This document shows, piece by piece, positions 1 to 8,535 of a stretch of DNA of 18,252 nt. Below the pieces are notes generated by a model. That model ran no database searches. It saw only the letters and a program-made list of their open reading frames with translations, and was not told the DNA's origin. The stretch is from contig CBINHE010000086.1 of assembly GCA_966250375.1 (NCBI GenBank), positions 1-18,252 on the forward strand. Reading direction: 5' to 3'. Each line of letters starts with the position of its first letter. The stretch's first letter is position 1. A program made the position numbers and the translations under genes. Origin of the DNA: CAMLDH01 sp966250375. GTDB taxonomy: Bacteria; Pseudomonadota; Gammaproteobacteria; Burkholderiales; Burkholderiaceae_D.

Positions 1-4
1 TTTC

Positions 5-328
5 TCATCCCTGCATTATCCACTCTCGTAGGGAGATCGTGAACACGTTCTTAGAGGGCGTTACCTCCTTTGCGTACCTATCGAGCGCTTCAAATAACGT
101 AACTTTTTCAGCTTGGTGCATTATGGAAGCAAGCCCTTGGAGCAATAGTTGCTCCCTTTCGTTTGCCCACGATATGGCAGCTTGCTTTGTCAGGAAAGTT
201 TTGGTCTGTTCAGGATAGCCCTGTAGACGTACACGTGCTTGGTACTGTGAAGGGTCGCGTTTGCGAATTTGTGCCACTTGTGAGCTCCATGTAGAAGACC
301 CAATGGCGCGAAAATGGCGCGAAAGCAA
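5..328 (-). pseudogene. Tyrosine integrase, N-terminal remnant
   Basis: About 107 residues that look like the start of a phage or genomic-island tyrosine recombinase. Residues ~23-65 (from QIRKRDPSQYQARVR through KTFLTKQAAISWANE) match the usual N-terminal arm-type DNA-binding domain. The stretch TLFEALDRYAKEVTPSK resembles the opening of the core-binding domain. The reading frame then gives about 14 unrelated residues and a TGA at 5-7. The catalytic domain (Arg...His-x-x-Arg...Tyr) is absent, while full-length relatives have about 330-420 residues. Only a TTG start is available at 328, so the true start is uncertain. It lies just past the 3' end of the tRNA gene at 448-526, the usual place for a tRNA-targeting integrase. 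Decayed remnant is inferred; a frameshifted gene continuing beyond the left edge is the alternative. Confidence 0.6.
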
Positions 329-411
329 GAAAACATGAAGATATTGATGACATTGTGCCTATCCTACGACGCGCATAGCAAGTAGCCACTTACATTAAGA
401 GCCACATAGAC

Positions 412-440
412 AAAGGGGCTACGCCTAAGCGTAACCCCTC
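412..440 (-). terminator. Terminator after tRNA (and rpoD)
   Basis: Inverted repeat with arms 414-424 and 429-439 (AGGGG, one mismatch, TACGC; four-base loop). On the minus strand it is followed by TTTGTCTATGT, a modest T-rich tract. It starts 8 bases after the tRNA CCA end, so it probably ends the rpoD-tRNA transcript. Rho-independent function is inferred from stem strength and position. Confidence 0.7.
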
Positions 441-447
441 TGAATTT

Positions 448-526
<79 letters not shown>

Positions 527-543
527 GCTAAACTTTACTACTG

Positions 544-3039
544 TTAGCCACCTTCTAGGAAGCTCTTCAGCTTGTCGGAGCGAGACGGATGACGCAGCTT
601 GCGCAGTGCCTTCGCTTCTATTTGGCGAATCCGTTCGCGGGTGACGTCAAACTGCTTGCCGACTTCTTCCAGCGTATGATCGGTCGACATTTCAATACCG
701 AAACGCATGCGCAATACTTTCGCTTCGCGTGGAGTCAGCGAATCCAGCACGTCTTTCACCACTCCTCGCATCGACGCATGCAATGCCGCATCGGCCGGTG
801 CCAATGTATTGTTGTCTTCGATGAAGTCGCCCAGATGCGAATCGTCGTCGTCACCGATCGGCGTTTCCATGGAGATCGGCTCTTTCGCGATCTTCATGAT
901 CTTGCGGATCTTATCTTCCGGCATTTCCATCTTAATCGCAAGCGTTGCCGGATCTGGCTCCGCACCGGTCTCCTGCAGGATTTGACGCGAGATGCGATTC
1001 ATCTTGTTGATCGTTTCGATCATGTGGACAGGGATACGGATGGTGCGAGCCTGATCGGCGATCGAACGCGTAATCGCTTGGCGAATCCACCATGTCGCAT
1101 AGGTCGAAAATTTATAGCCGCGCCGGTACTCAAACTTGTCCACCGCCTTCATCAAGCCGATGTTGCCTTCTTGGATCAAGTCGAGAAATTGCAAGCCGCG
1201 ATTAGTGTATTTCTTCGCAATCGAAATTACCAGACGCAAGTTAGCTTCCGTCATTTCGCGTTTGGCCTTGCGTGCCTTCATTTCGCCGGCAGCCATCTTC
1301 TTATTGATGTTGCGCAGATCAGGCAAAGGCAACACAACGCGTGCTTGCAAGTCGATCAGTTTTTGCTGCAGTTCCTTGATGGTCGGCACGTTACGCCCGA
1401 GAATTCCGCTATAGCTGTGGCCGGCATCGACTTCTCCCTCGATCCAGTCGAGGTTGGTTTCATTACCCGGGAATATCTTGATGAAATGACTGCGCGGCAT
1501 GCCGCATTTGTTCACTGCGACATCTAAAATCTGTTTCTCGATATGGCGCACTTCATCGACTTGACCGCGCAAGGTATCGCATAGCCTTTCGACGAATTTT
1601 GCGGTGAAGCGAATGCCCAGCAGTTCATTCGAAATCGCTTCCTGCGCTTTTACGTAGGGCTTCGAGTTGTAACCTTCTTTCTCGAAAGCCTTGCGCATTT
1701 TGTCGAAATTGGTCGAGATGGTGGCAAATTTCGCCAACGCATCACGCTGCAATTGCGCCAGTTGTTCGGCCGAGAAGCCGGCGGCGCCGGACGCACTGTT
1801 TTCCTCTTCCTCCTCTTCTTCTTCGTCTTCCTCATCGTCGTCAGAAGAGGTCACAGCAGGTGCGGCAACGATGATCTGGTCGTCGGATGCATTCGGATCA
1901 ACAAGGCCATCGACAATTTCGTCGATCTTGGTTTCGCCTTTTTCGATGCGCTCGGCGGCAGCAAGAATTTCGGCGATCGTGGTCGGGCATGCGGAAATTG
2001 CCTGGATCATGTCCTTCAGGCCGTCTTCGATCCGCTTCGCGATTTCGATCTCGCCTTCGCGCGTCAGCAGTTCGACAGAGCCCATTTCACGCATGTACAT
2101 GCGCACCGGGTCGGTGGTGCGGCCAAAGTCGGAGTCGACCGTCGACAATGCCGCTTCGGCGGCAGCTTCGGCATCGTCGTCGCTGGCAACAGTTGCGACG
2201 TTGTCCGACAACAGCAAGGTCTCTGCATCGGGCGCGTGTTCATAGACAGCGATTCCCATGTCATTGAACGTGCCGATGATGCCTTCGATCGCTTCCGGAT
2301 CGACAATGTTTTCAGGCAGGTGATCGTTGATTTCCGAATATGTCAGGAAGCCGCGCTCCTTGCCGAGCTTGATCAGCGTTTTCAGCTTCTGGCGGCGCGC
2401 TTCGAGTTCTTCTTCGCTTGCTTCGGTGTCCGACGAAAATGCATCTTTCAACAGCGCTTTTTCTTTCGCCTTGCGGTCCTTTGCCTTGGCTTTATCAGCC
2501 GCCTTTAATTCGGCGCGCTCGACCGCATTCAACGCGGCGACTTCGTCGTTTTCAGGTTGAAATTCTTTCGGCTTGCGACCACGGCGACCCGGCACTTTTA
2601 CCGAAGGCAGGACGTAACCAGACGTATCAATGGCGGCCAAGGCGGCGGCATCGGTTGTTTGACTGACCGCCGATACGGCACCGACAACAGGTTTGCTTTC
2701 AGCTTTGGCTGCGTTTTTTGCCGGCTTGGTAACGAGTTTCGATTCGGATTTCTTTTTTGTCACGGAAGCTTTCGATTGCACAGGAACTGCTTTGGCAGTC
2801 ACTTTGGATAAAGGTTTTGCGTTTGATGGCGTTGCAGCGGCTTTAGTGCCCGCTTTGGGCATCACTTTCGACGCCATCTTGGAAGATTTTTCCGCAGTCA
2901 CACTGGGCTTTGCCGCTTTGGTTTTCCCTGCCGCCGTCCTTTGCAAGCCAAGCTTGGCGGCCGATTTAGCGGCCGCCGGTTTTGCATCTTTTGCAGAAGG
3001 TGTCAGGGTTTTCGCAGGTTTCATCATTGCGCTCGCCAT
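544..3039 (-). CDS. rpoD: RNA polymerase primary sigma factor RpoD (sigma-70)
   Basis: Housekeeping sigma factor that directs RNA polymerase to -10/-35 promoters. With the ATG at 3039 the protein has 831 residues. Residues 1-~155 are a Lys/Ala/Ser-rich low-complexity tail, longer than in E. coli RpoD (613 aa in total). Region 1.1 is at ~213-275, region 1.2 (TTDPVRMYMREMGSVELLT) at ~308-330, and an acidic run of Asp/Glu at ~399-414 lies in the non-conserved region. Region 2 is at ~595-665, with the RLVISIAKKY, DLIQEGNIGLMKAVDKF and TYATWWIRQAI motifs. Region 3 is at ~675-750. Region 4 ends with the helix-turn-helix VTRERIRQIEAKALRKLR at ~799-816. A TTG 14 codons upstream is also open, but the ATG is preferred. 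No strong Shine-Dalgarno is seen at either, and a second Met pair lies five residues in. It is the last protein gene of the rpsU-yqeY-dnaG-rpoD operon and has its own promoter. Confidence 0.97.
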   Translation of the reverse strand: MASAMMKPAKTLTPSAKDAKPAAAKSAAKLGLQRTAAGKTKAAKPSVTAEKSSKMASKVMPKAGTKAAATPSNAKPLSKVTAKAVPVQSKASVTKKKSESKLVTKPAKNAAKAESKPVVGAVSAVSQTTDAAALAAIDTSGYVLPSVKVPGRRGRKPKEFQPENDEVAALNAVERAELKAADKAKAKDRKAKEKALLKDAFSSDTEASEEELEARRQKLKTLIKLGKERGFLTYSEINDHLPENIVDPEAIEGIIGTFNDMGIAVYEHAPDAETLLLSDNVATVASDDDAEAAAEAALSTVDSDFGRTTDPVRMYMREMGSVELLTREGEIEIAKRIEDGLKDMIQAISACPTTIAEILAAAERIEKGETKIDEIVDGLVDPNASDDQIIVAAPAVTSSDDDEEDEEEEEEEENSASGAAGFSAEQLAQLQRDALAKFATISTNFDKMRKAFEKEGYNSKPYVKAQEAISNELLGIRFTAKFVERLCDTLRGQVDEVRHIEKQILDVAVNKCGMPRSHFIKIFPGNETNLDWIEGEVDAGHSYSGILGRNVPTIKELQQKLIDLQARVVLPLPDLRNINKKMAAGEMKARKAKREMTEANLRLVISIAKKYTNRGLQFLDLIQEGNIGLMKAVDKFEYRRGYKFSTYATWWIRQAITRSIADQARTIRIPVHMIETINKMNRISRQILQETGAEPDPATLAIKMEMPEDKIRKIMKIAKEPISMETPIGDDDDSHLGDFIEDNNTLAPADAALHASMRGVVKDVLDSLTPREAKVLRMRFGIEMSTDHTLEEVGKQFDVTRERIRQIEAKALRKLRHPSRSDKLKSFLEGG

Positions 3040-3221
3040 GGAATCAACTATAACAACTTGGTTGCTCTTGCCACGCAGCAAGCCGCGCGTGAAGCCGATT
3101 TATGCGCATTATTTCAATGGCTTACATTCGCCCGCGCAATGTTTCCAAATTCTTTTCGTCCGCCGAATGAAACTCTCCGCCTGACGAAACACTTCCTAAG
3201 GCCTTGAATCAAAAGCCTTTA

Positions 3222-3251
3222 ATTATAGCATAGAGCATGGTTTTGCTCCAA
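3222..3251 (-). promoter_or_regulatory. Sigma-70 promoter of rpoD
   Basis: On the minus strand, -35 TTGGAG (3251-3246), an 18-base spacer and a perfect -10 TATAAT (3227-3222) lie between the dnaG stop (3270) and the rpoD start. The implied leader is about 175 bases. Match to consensus is seen directly; use in vivo is inferred. Extra promoters inside the macromolecular synthesis operon ahead of rpoD are known from E. coli. Confidence 0.65.
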
Positions 3252-3269
3252 TACCACACTTCAGCAAGG

Positions 3270-5066
3270 TCATCGTTGTGCGATTTCCGTTTCTGCCTGA
3301 CGCCGCAATTGTTCTTGTTGCAGCATGAGCTCATCGTAACGCGCCCGCGCTTTTTCTGGACTTAACCCTGAAGCGAACAACTGTTTTAATTCAGCTTTTA
3401 ATAGTTTCATTTTAGTCTGCCTGATTGCACCGGCAAGCTCCAGACGCGCTGCGTCAATTTCCGACTCCGGCTCTGCTGCAATTTCGGCAATCATCGAATC
3501 AAAATCGGAACCAGTGGTGCGCAAGATTTCTGCCAGCACGGCAAAATTGGCTTGCGCGCCCATAGCTTGACCTGCGGAAATCAGTTGCTCCCACATTTCT
3601 GCGCAGTCCGGTGCCAGTTGCGCTACAGCCTTCACCGATGTGTGATCCAGCTCAATGGCTAGTACCGGATGCGCGACCAGCAGGCGCATGATCTGGCTCT
3701 CCAAGCCGACCGGCGCAGTGCGCTTGCTCTTGGGCGGCGCCACACGTGCGCGCGCTACCGGTTGCGCCAACTCAAACAATGCTTCGATTTCCGCTGGCGT
3801 GGTTTGCGTTGCTTGCGCGAGGCTGTGCACGATTTGCAAACGCAGTGCTGATGGCGGCATGCTCTGCAACAAGGGTTTCGCATCAAACTGCGCGCGGGCA
3901 CGGCCTTCGGACGTATTCAAATCGTTGTTGGCTGTAACTTCCCTGATCAAAAATTGCGACAATGGCATCGCATCTCGCACTTGCTGCTCGAACGCCTCCG
4001 CACCCAATTCACGCACGTAACTGTCGGGGTCGTGCTCAGTCGGTAGAAACAGGAATTTGATGACCTTGTTGTCGTTTGCATGCGGCAAACTTGCATCCAG
4101 CGCGCGCCGTGCAGCACGGCGCCCGGCGGAATCGCCATCGAAACTGAAAATCACGTGATCCGTCTGACGCAACAGCTTTTGCACATGGATCGGCGTACAA
4201 GCAGTGCCTAGCGTGGCGACCGCTTGAGGAAAACCCAGTTGTGCTAACGCCACGACATCCATGTAACCCTCCGTCACCAATGCATAACCTGCTTCGCGAA
4301 TCGCCTGACGCGCCTCGAATAACCCGTACAGCTCACTCCCTTTTTGAAATAAGGGTGTCTCGGGAGAATTCAAGTATTTGGGCTCACCTTTGTCGAGCAC
4401 GCGGCCGCCGAAGCCGATTACCTGCCCTTTGGCATTGCGGATCGGAAACATGATCCGGTCACGGAAACGGTCGTAACGCTTGCGATTCGCACCCTCTTCA
4501 TCGGTGCGATCGATCACCAAGCCCGATTCGGCCAAGGCACTGTCTTCGTAATCGGGAAACACGGTGCGCAAGCTGTCCCAGCCCTCGAGGGCGTAACCCA
4601 ACCCGAACTTGGCGGCGATTTCGCCGGTCAAGCCGCGTCCTTTCAGGTAGTTGACCGCATGCGGTGCGGCGCGCAATTGATGGCGATAAAAATCACACGC
4701 ACGCGTCATCGCTTCCGATAGCGCAAGACTTTTTGCCTGGTGTTCCGCCCGTTGCGCGGGCGGCAGCTTGTCGTCGTTTTCCGGCAGGGCCATGCCGACG
4801 TTTTGCGCAAGGTCTTTAACCGCATCTACAAAACCCAGGCCGGAATATTCAATCAAAAAACCGATCGCAGTACCATGCGCACCGCAGCCGAAGCAGTGAT
4901 AAAACTGCTTGGTCGGGCTGACGGTGAAACTGGGCGATTTTTCGTTATGGAACGGGCACAAGCCCATGAAATTCGTACCCCCCTTCTTCAGTTGCACATA
5001 GCGGCCCACCACGTCGACGATGTCGACGCGGCTGAGCAAGTCTTGAATAAAGGATTGCGGAATCAC
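3270..5066 (-). CDS. dnaG: DNA primase DnaG
   Basis: Primase that makes RNA primers for the replication fork and works with DnaB helicase. The protein has 598 residues, a normal length. The N-terminal CHC2 zinc finger shows C37, H40, C58 and C61 (CPFH...CFGC). The RNA-polymerase core includes RFRDRIMFPIRN (~200-211) and GFGGRVL (~218-224). The TOPRIM domain shows VTEGYMD with catalytic E266 and SFDGDSAGRRA with D310 and D312. A diverged C-terminal DnaB-interaction region follows from ~residue 430. The start is GTG at 5066: IPQSFIQDLLSRVDIVDVV is the canonical opening and no better start fits, though there is no clear Shine-Dalgarno. It lies 40 bases after yqeY and 230 bases before the rpoD ATG, the standard macromolecular synthesis order. 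Confidence 0.97.
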   Translation of the reverse strand: MIPQSFIQDLLSRVDIVDVVGRYVQLKKGGTNFMGLCPFHNEKSPSFTVSPTKQFYHCFGCGAHGTAIGFLIEYSGLGFVDAVKDLAQNVGMALPENDDKLPPAQRAEHQAKSLALSEAMTRACDFYRHQLRAAPHAVNYLKGRGLTGEIAAKFGLGYALEGWDSLRTVFPDYEDSALAESGLVIDRTDEEGANRKRYDRFRDRIMFPIRNAKGQVIGFGGRVLDKGEPKYLNSPETPLFQKGSELYGLFEARQAIREAGYALVTEGYMDVVALAQLGFPQAVATLGTACTPIHVQKLLRQTDHVIFSFDGDSAGRRAARRALDASLPHANDNKVIKFLFLPTEHDPDSYVRELGAEAFEQQVRDAMPLSQFLIREVTANNDLNTSEGRARAQFDAKPLLQSMPPSALRLQIVHSLAQATQTTPAEIEALFELAQPVARARVAPPKSKRTAPVGLESQIMRLLVAHPVLAIELDHTSVKAVAQLAPDCAEMWEQLISAGQAMGAQANFAVLAEILRTTGSDFDSMIAEIAAEPESEIDAARLELAGAIRQTKMKLLKAELKQLFASGLSPEKARARYDELMLQQEQLRRQAETEIAQR

Positions 5067-5106
5067 AGTGGTTCAGTGGTGCGAAGCGTCTTTGGCAGAA
5101 TGATGT

Positions 5107-5556
5107 TCAAGCTTTGCTTAGCACAGCTTTCACCAGACCAGAGATGGCGGTCATGTCCGCACGACCGGCGAGTTTCGCTTTCAATACTGCCATGACCTTG
5201 CCCATGTCTTGTGGGCCGGCGGCGCCGGTTTCTGTCACGGCGGCAGCGACTGCGGCTTGCACGTCGGCATCCGATAATGCAGCGGGCATATAGTGAGACA
5301 GCACAGCGACTTCGGCTTTTTCGATATCGGCCAGATCCTGACGACCGCCGGCTTCGAACTGGCTAATCGAATCCTTGCGCTGTTTGATCATCTTTTCGAT
5401 GATCGCGAGGATGTGGGTATCGGTCAGTTCGACGCGCTCATCGACTTCTTTCTGCTTCATTGCCGCAGTCAGCAGGCGAATCGTGCCGAGCTTGCCAGCC
5501 TCCTTGGCACGCATTGCAGCCTTCATGTCCTCGGTGATTTGTTCTTTCAGGCTCAT
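5107..5556 (-). CDS. yqeY: GatB/YqeY domain-containing protein
   Basis: A 149-residue YqeY-family protein, the usual length. The domain resembles the tail of the GatB subunit of tRNA amidotransferase; the molecular role of the stand-alone form is not settled. Typical features are the opening SLKEQITEDMKAAMRAKEAGKLGTIRLL, the central EKMIKQRKDSISQFEAGGRQDLADIEKAEVAVLSHYMP, and the end GKVMAVLKAKLAGRADMTAISGLVKAVL. The ATG at 5556 has a Shine-Dalgarno (GGAGA) at good spacing. It lies between rpsU and dnaG, as in many proteobacteria, and probably depends on read-through from the rpsU promoter past the terminator at 5710-5747. Confidence 0.95.
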   Translation of the reverse strand: MSLKEQITEDMKAAMRAKEAGKLGTIRLLTAAMKQKEVDERVELTDTHILAIIEKMIKQRKDSISQFEAGGRQDLADIEKAEVAVLSHYMPAALSDADVQAAVAAAVTETGAAGPQDMGKVMAVLKAKLAGRADMTAISGLVKAVLSKA

Positions 5557-5608
5557 ATCATCTCCAATGTCGACAATCCTGGTAGATCATCCAATAAATT
5601 TGCAGGAT

Positions 5609-5659
5609 GTATCGTGATGTGCCACACGCGCAGGCGAAACATTCGGCGCATCACGATGC
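5609..5659. repeat. Inverted repeat in the rpsU-yqeY spacer
   Basis: Arms 5609-5623 (GTATCGTGATGTGCC) and 5645-5659 are complementary at 13 of 15 positions, and one of the mismatches can form a G-U pair in RNA on one strand. The loop is 21 bases. No T-run follows on the minus strand, so it does not look like a terminator. It could be an mRNA stem or a protein-binding palindrome; its function is unknown. Confidence 0.6.
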
Positions 5660-5707
5660 ACCCCTCTATCTATCCGACTGACTGGTCAAAATAGAAAGCA
5701 AAGTCAA

Positions 5708-5747
5708 TAAACGTCAAAACCCGCTGCGGACACACCGGAGCGGGTTT
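5708..5747 (-). terminator. Terminator/attenuator after rpsU
   Basis: Perfect nine-base stem AAACCCGCT / AGCGGGTTT (arms 5739-5747 and 5717-5725), followed on the minus strand by TTTTGACGTTTATT. It lies 33 bases beyond the rpsU stop and upstream of yqeY. In E. coli a terminator at the equivalent place lowers dnaG/rpoD output relative to ribosomal protein S21, so partial termination is inferred here. Confidence 0.75.
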
Positions 5748-5779
5748 GCGATCCAACCGCACAAGGTGCGGCGGAAATC

Positions 5780-5992
5780 TTAGTAGAGCTTTTTCGGCAA
5801 TTGCTGGCTGCGGATGCGCTTGTAGTGGCGCTTCACGGCAGCGGCGAGCTTGCGCTTACGCTCAGCGGTCGGCTTTTCGTAGAATTCGCGCGCACGCAAC
5901 TCGGTCAGCAGACCGGTTTTTTCAATAGTGCGCTTGAAGCGACGCATCGCGACTTCGAACGGCTCGTTTTCTTTAAGGCGAATTGTGGTCAT
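5780..5992 (-). CDS. rpsU: 30S ribosomal protein S21
   Basis: A 70-residue basic protein of the small ribosomal subunit, needed for efficient initiation. The sequence is classical bS21: TTIRLKENEPFEVAMRRFKR at the start, then GLLTELRAREFYEKPTAERKRK and AVKRHYKRIRSQQLPKKLY. The length is standard. The ATG is at 5992. It is the first gene of the macromolecular synthesis operon (rpsU-yqeY-dnaG-rpoD), with its own terminator downstream and an extended -10 promoter upstream. Confidence 0.98.
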   Translation of the reverse strand: MTTIRLKENEPFEVAMRRFKRTIEKTGLLTELRAREFYEKPTAERKRKLAAAVKRHYKRIRSQQLPKKLY

Positions 5993-6030
5993 GTACTAAC
6001 TCAAGCCAAGGTTTTATAGGAAAGACGGCG

Positions 6031-6059
6031 AGTATAGCAGCTTTGAAATGCAATTGGAA
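6031..6059 (-). promoter_or_regulatory. Candidate promoter of rpsU
   Basis: On the minus strand, TGC-TATACT forms an extended -10 (6039-6031), with only a weak -35 (TTCCAA, 6059-6054) 17 bases upstream. It gives a short leader of roughly 30 bases to the rpsU ATG. The TGn extension may make up for the poor -35. Function is inferred from position and motif. Confidence 0.5.
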
Positions 6060-6106
6060 GCACCTTTGCCGCTAGTTTCGCAAAACTCTGCGAGCAAGAG
6101 CTCATA

Positions 6107-7303
6107 TCAAACAGATAATCCTGCCGCAACACCGGACGCCCACGCCCATTGGAAATTGTAGCCGCCCAGCCAACCAGTCACGTCGACGGCTTCGCCGATG
6201 AAGTGCAAGCCCGGCACTTTCGCCGCCATCATGCTTTGCTGTGACAGTTCGCGCGTATCGACGCCGCCCAAGGTCACTTCGGCCTTGCGATATCCTTCTG
6301 AGCCATTCGGAATGATGGCCCAGCGATTCAAGGATTCTCCTAAGCGGCGCAGTTGCTTGTCTTGCATGTCTGGCACACGGGCCTCGGGTTTGAATCCATT
6401 GGCAATCAGCAATCCTTCGGCCAGACGGGAGGGCAACCATTGCGCAATGTGATTGCCGAGATTCTTCTTGATCGCCCCTTTTTCTTGAATCAGCGCTTCG
6501 GCGACATCGATTTCTGGCAAAAGATTGAGTGTCAGTGCAGTGCCAGGTTGCCAATAACTGGAAATCTGCAGAATCGCTGGTCCCGACAAACCGCGATGCG
6601 TAAACAACAAGTCTTCGCGGAAATGTCCGCGTGTTTTCTTTGCGCCCGTCTCCACCTCCACTTCCAGCGCGATGCCTGCCAGTGGCACGAACGGCTGCCA
6701 CATCGCATCATCGAAGGTCAGCGGCACCAGTGCCGGACGCGACTCGATCAGCTTCAGACCGAATTGTTTGGCGATGCGAAATCCGAAATCGGTGGCGCCG
6801 ATCTTGGGGATCGACAAACCGCCTGTCGCGATCACAACGCTGTCAGCCAGTATCTCGCCCGCATCGGTATCGAGGCGGAATGTATCTCCCGATTTGCCAA
6901 TCGCGTCGACTTTGCACGGCATGCGCCACGCGACGTTGCCGGCGCTGCATTCAGCCTTCAGCATGTCAATAATGTCTTCAGCGGAACGGTCGCAGAACAA
7001 TTGCCCTTTATGCTTTTCGTGATAGGCAATGCGATAACGCTTCACCAACGCCAGAAAATCCTGCGACGTATAACGTGACAATGCGCTTTTGCAAAAATGA
7101 GGATTTTGCGACAGAAAATTCTGCGGTGTCGCGTATAGGTTGGTGAAATTGCAGCGGCCGCCGCCGGAAATGCGTATTTTCTCCGCCAGCTTGGCTGCAT
7201 GGTCGATCAATACCACGCGTTTGCCGCGCTGACCGGCGACTGCGGCGCACATCATGCCGGCCGCTCCCGCGCCGATCACGGCGACATCATATTGTTTGCT
7301 CAT
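6107..7303 (-). CDS. NAD(P)/FAD-dependent oxidoreductase, BaiN/HI0933 (YhiN) family
   Basis: A 398-residue flavoprotein of the HI0933-like family (called BaiN/RdsA in recent annotation); the substrate in this organism is unknown. The FAD-binding Rossmann start is VAVIGAGAAGMMCA with GxGxxG at residues 11-16. The family signature EKIRISGGGRCNFTN follows at ~41-55. Further typical blocks are VVIATGGLSIPKIGATDFG and a C-terminal FAD-contact segment GLHFIGEAVDVTGWLGGYNFQWAWASG. Length is normal for the family. The ATG at 7303 has only a weak Shine-Dalgarno. It starts 35 bases after the ybdK-like gene and likely shares its transcript. No obvious terminator separates it from the rpsU promoter. Confidence 0.9.
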   Translation of the reverse strand: MSKQYDVAVIGAGAAGMMCAAVAGQRGKRVVLIDHAAKLAEKIRISGGGRCNFTNLYATPQNFLSQNPHFCKSALSRYTSQDFLALVKRYRIAYHEKHKGQLFCDRSAEDIIDMLKAECSAGNVAWRMPCKVDAIGKSGDTFRLDTDAGEILADSVVIATGGLSIPKIGATDFGFRIAKQFGLKLIESRPALVPLTFDDAMWQPFVPLAGIALEVEVETGAKKTRGHFREDLLFTHRGLSGPAILQISSYWQPGTALTLNLLPEIDVAEALIQEKGAIKKNLGNHIAQWLPSRLAEGLLIANGFKPEARVPDMQDKQLRRLGESLNRWAIIPNGSEGYRKAEVTLGGVDTRELSQQSMMAAKVPGLHFIGEAVDVTGWLGGYNFQWAWASGVAAGLSV

Positions 7304-7338
7304 GGCTCACACATTTCGGAATAAGCCGTGATTGTAAG

Positions 7339-8493
7339 CTAGTGGAAATACGGCGGCGAGGTATGCTTCATCCACAGCTCCGACGAAATCCGCATCACAT
7401 CGTTGAGCGAACCGCGTTGCTTGAAGGTTTTCCTCAACCACGCTGCGTCATTCACCCGCTCATATGCCATGTGGCGCAAGCGCATCAATGCCAGTTGTTC
7501 CGCATCGTTCTGCGCATAGCGTTTCAAGTCTTGCAGGCGGTCCAGCACGCTGGCGAAAATCGGCTGCCTCTGTGAGTCAGGCGTCTGCTCATTGGGCGGC
7601 AACGCGATCATGCCATCCAGTCCATAGCGACTGGCTTCGAAGCGATTGTACTGGTAGAGAAGATAAAAGCTATCGTCGATGACGAATGGTCGCTCGGTCA
7701 GTATCCAGCGTGCCAGCAATTGCGCATAGCAGCCCAGCAATGCTGCATGCTCCAGCGTCAACGGCGTGTCGCATACGCGAATTTCGACCGTGCCGTATTC
7801 CGGCTTGGGCCGAATATCCCAATAGAAGTCCTTCATGCTGCCGATGATGCCGATATTGCACAAATCCTCATAATAGGCTTCAAAGTCTTTCCAGCGCGTG
7901 AGCAGAGGCACGGTTCCAGCCAATGGAAATGCGCGCACCACGTTGCTGCGCGAGGAATCGAATGCCGTATCGACCCCTTGATAAAACGGCGATGCCGCCG
8001 ACAGCGCGATGAAGTGCGGCACAAAACGCGAAAAACCATGCGTCAGGTAGAGTGCATCGTCACCGTTCTCGACACCGATATGGATATGCTGACCGAACAC
8101 GGTAAATGTCTTCGCCAGGTAGCCGTATTTTTTATGCAGCTCATTGAAGCGCTCGCTGGGCGTAATACGCTGCTCGCTCCAATTCTGGAATGGGTGGGCG
8201 CCACCGCCGGCGACATCGATATTCACATGCTGCGCAACGTCGATTAATGCAGAGCGCAATTGCTGCAACTCCTCCACCAGTTCATCTACGCGAGTGTGGA
8301 TCGCCGAATTCAATTCGATCATTCCTTGCGTGATTTCCAGCTTGATCTGTTTTTGCAAATCGCGTGGCTTGATCCATGCCAGCAAATCGAGCGCATCGGT
8401 CGCCAGATTGTAATTGCGGCGATTGACCAGCTGCAGCTCCAGTTCAATGCCCATCGTGAAGGGCTTTGATGAAGCAAACGACAGGATGTCCAT
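7339..8493 (-). CDS. YbdK-family carboxylate-amine ligase (GCS2-type)
   Basis: A member of the glutamate-cysteine ligase 2 family (YbdK type), ATP-dependent enzymes joining a carboxylate to an amine. E. coli YbdK has only weak gamma-glutamyl-cysteine ligase activity, so the true substrate is open. The ATG at 8493 is chosen because AAGGA lies 8 bases upstream. This gives 384 residues, the family length; an earlier in-frame start adds 17 Lys-rich residues unlike the family. Signatures are MGIELELQLVN (~14-24), EITQGMIELNS (~53-63), GGGAHPFQNW (~96-105), FGQHIHIGV (~133-141) and RPKPEYGTVEIRVCDTP near the centre. It follows the antiporter gene by 83 bases and precedes the flavoprotein by 35, suggesting one unit. 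Confidence 0.88.
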   Translation of the reverse strand: MDILSFASSKPFTMGIELELQLVNRRNYNLATDALDLLAWIKPRDLQKQIKLEITQGMIELNSAIHTRVDELVEELQQLRSALIDVAQHVNIDVAGGGAHPFQNWSEQRITPSERFNELHKKYGYLAKTFTVFGQHIHIGVENGDDALYLTHGFSRFVPHFIALSAASPFYQGVDTAFDSSRSNVVRAFPLAGTVPLLTRWKDFEAYYEDLCNIGIIGSMKDFYWDIRPKPEYGTVEIRVCDTPLTLEHAALLGCYAQLLARWILTERPFVIDDSFYLLYQYNRFEASRYGLDGMIALPPNEQTPDSQRQPIFASVLDRLQDLKRYAQNDAEQLALMRLRHMAYERVNDAAWLRKTFKQRGSLNDVMRISSELWMKHTSPPYFH

Positions 8494-8535
8494 GGTTTTT
8501 TCCTTTTTTGCTTTGTTGATCCGATCGGAACATTT

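Noticed and set aside
589..1527. 312-codon plus-strand open frame opposite rpoD
   Set aside because: It lies entirely antisense to conserved sigma region coding sequence, and its composition (His/Arg/Phe-rich) is that of a reverse-strand shadow.
1691..2508. Plus-strand frames with long Ser or Phe/Leu runs opposite rpoD
   Set aside because: The runs are the complement of the GAA/GAG acidic stretch in RpoD; no independent gene signal.
6070..6106. Possible terminator after the flavoprotein gene (TCGCA/TGCGA stem)
   Set aside because: Only five base pairs and no T-run on the minus strand, so not supported as a terminator.
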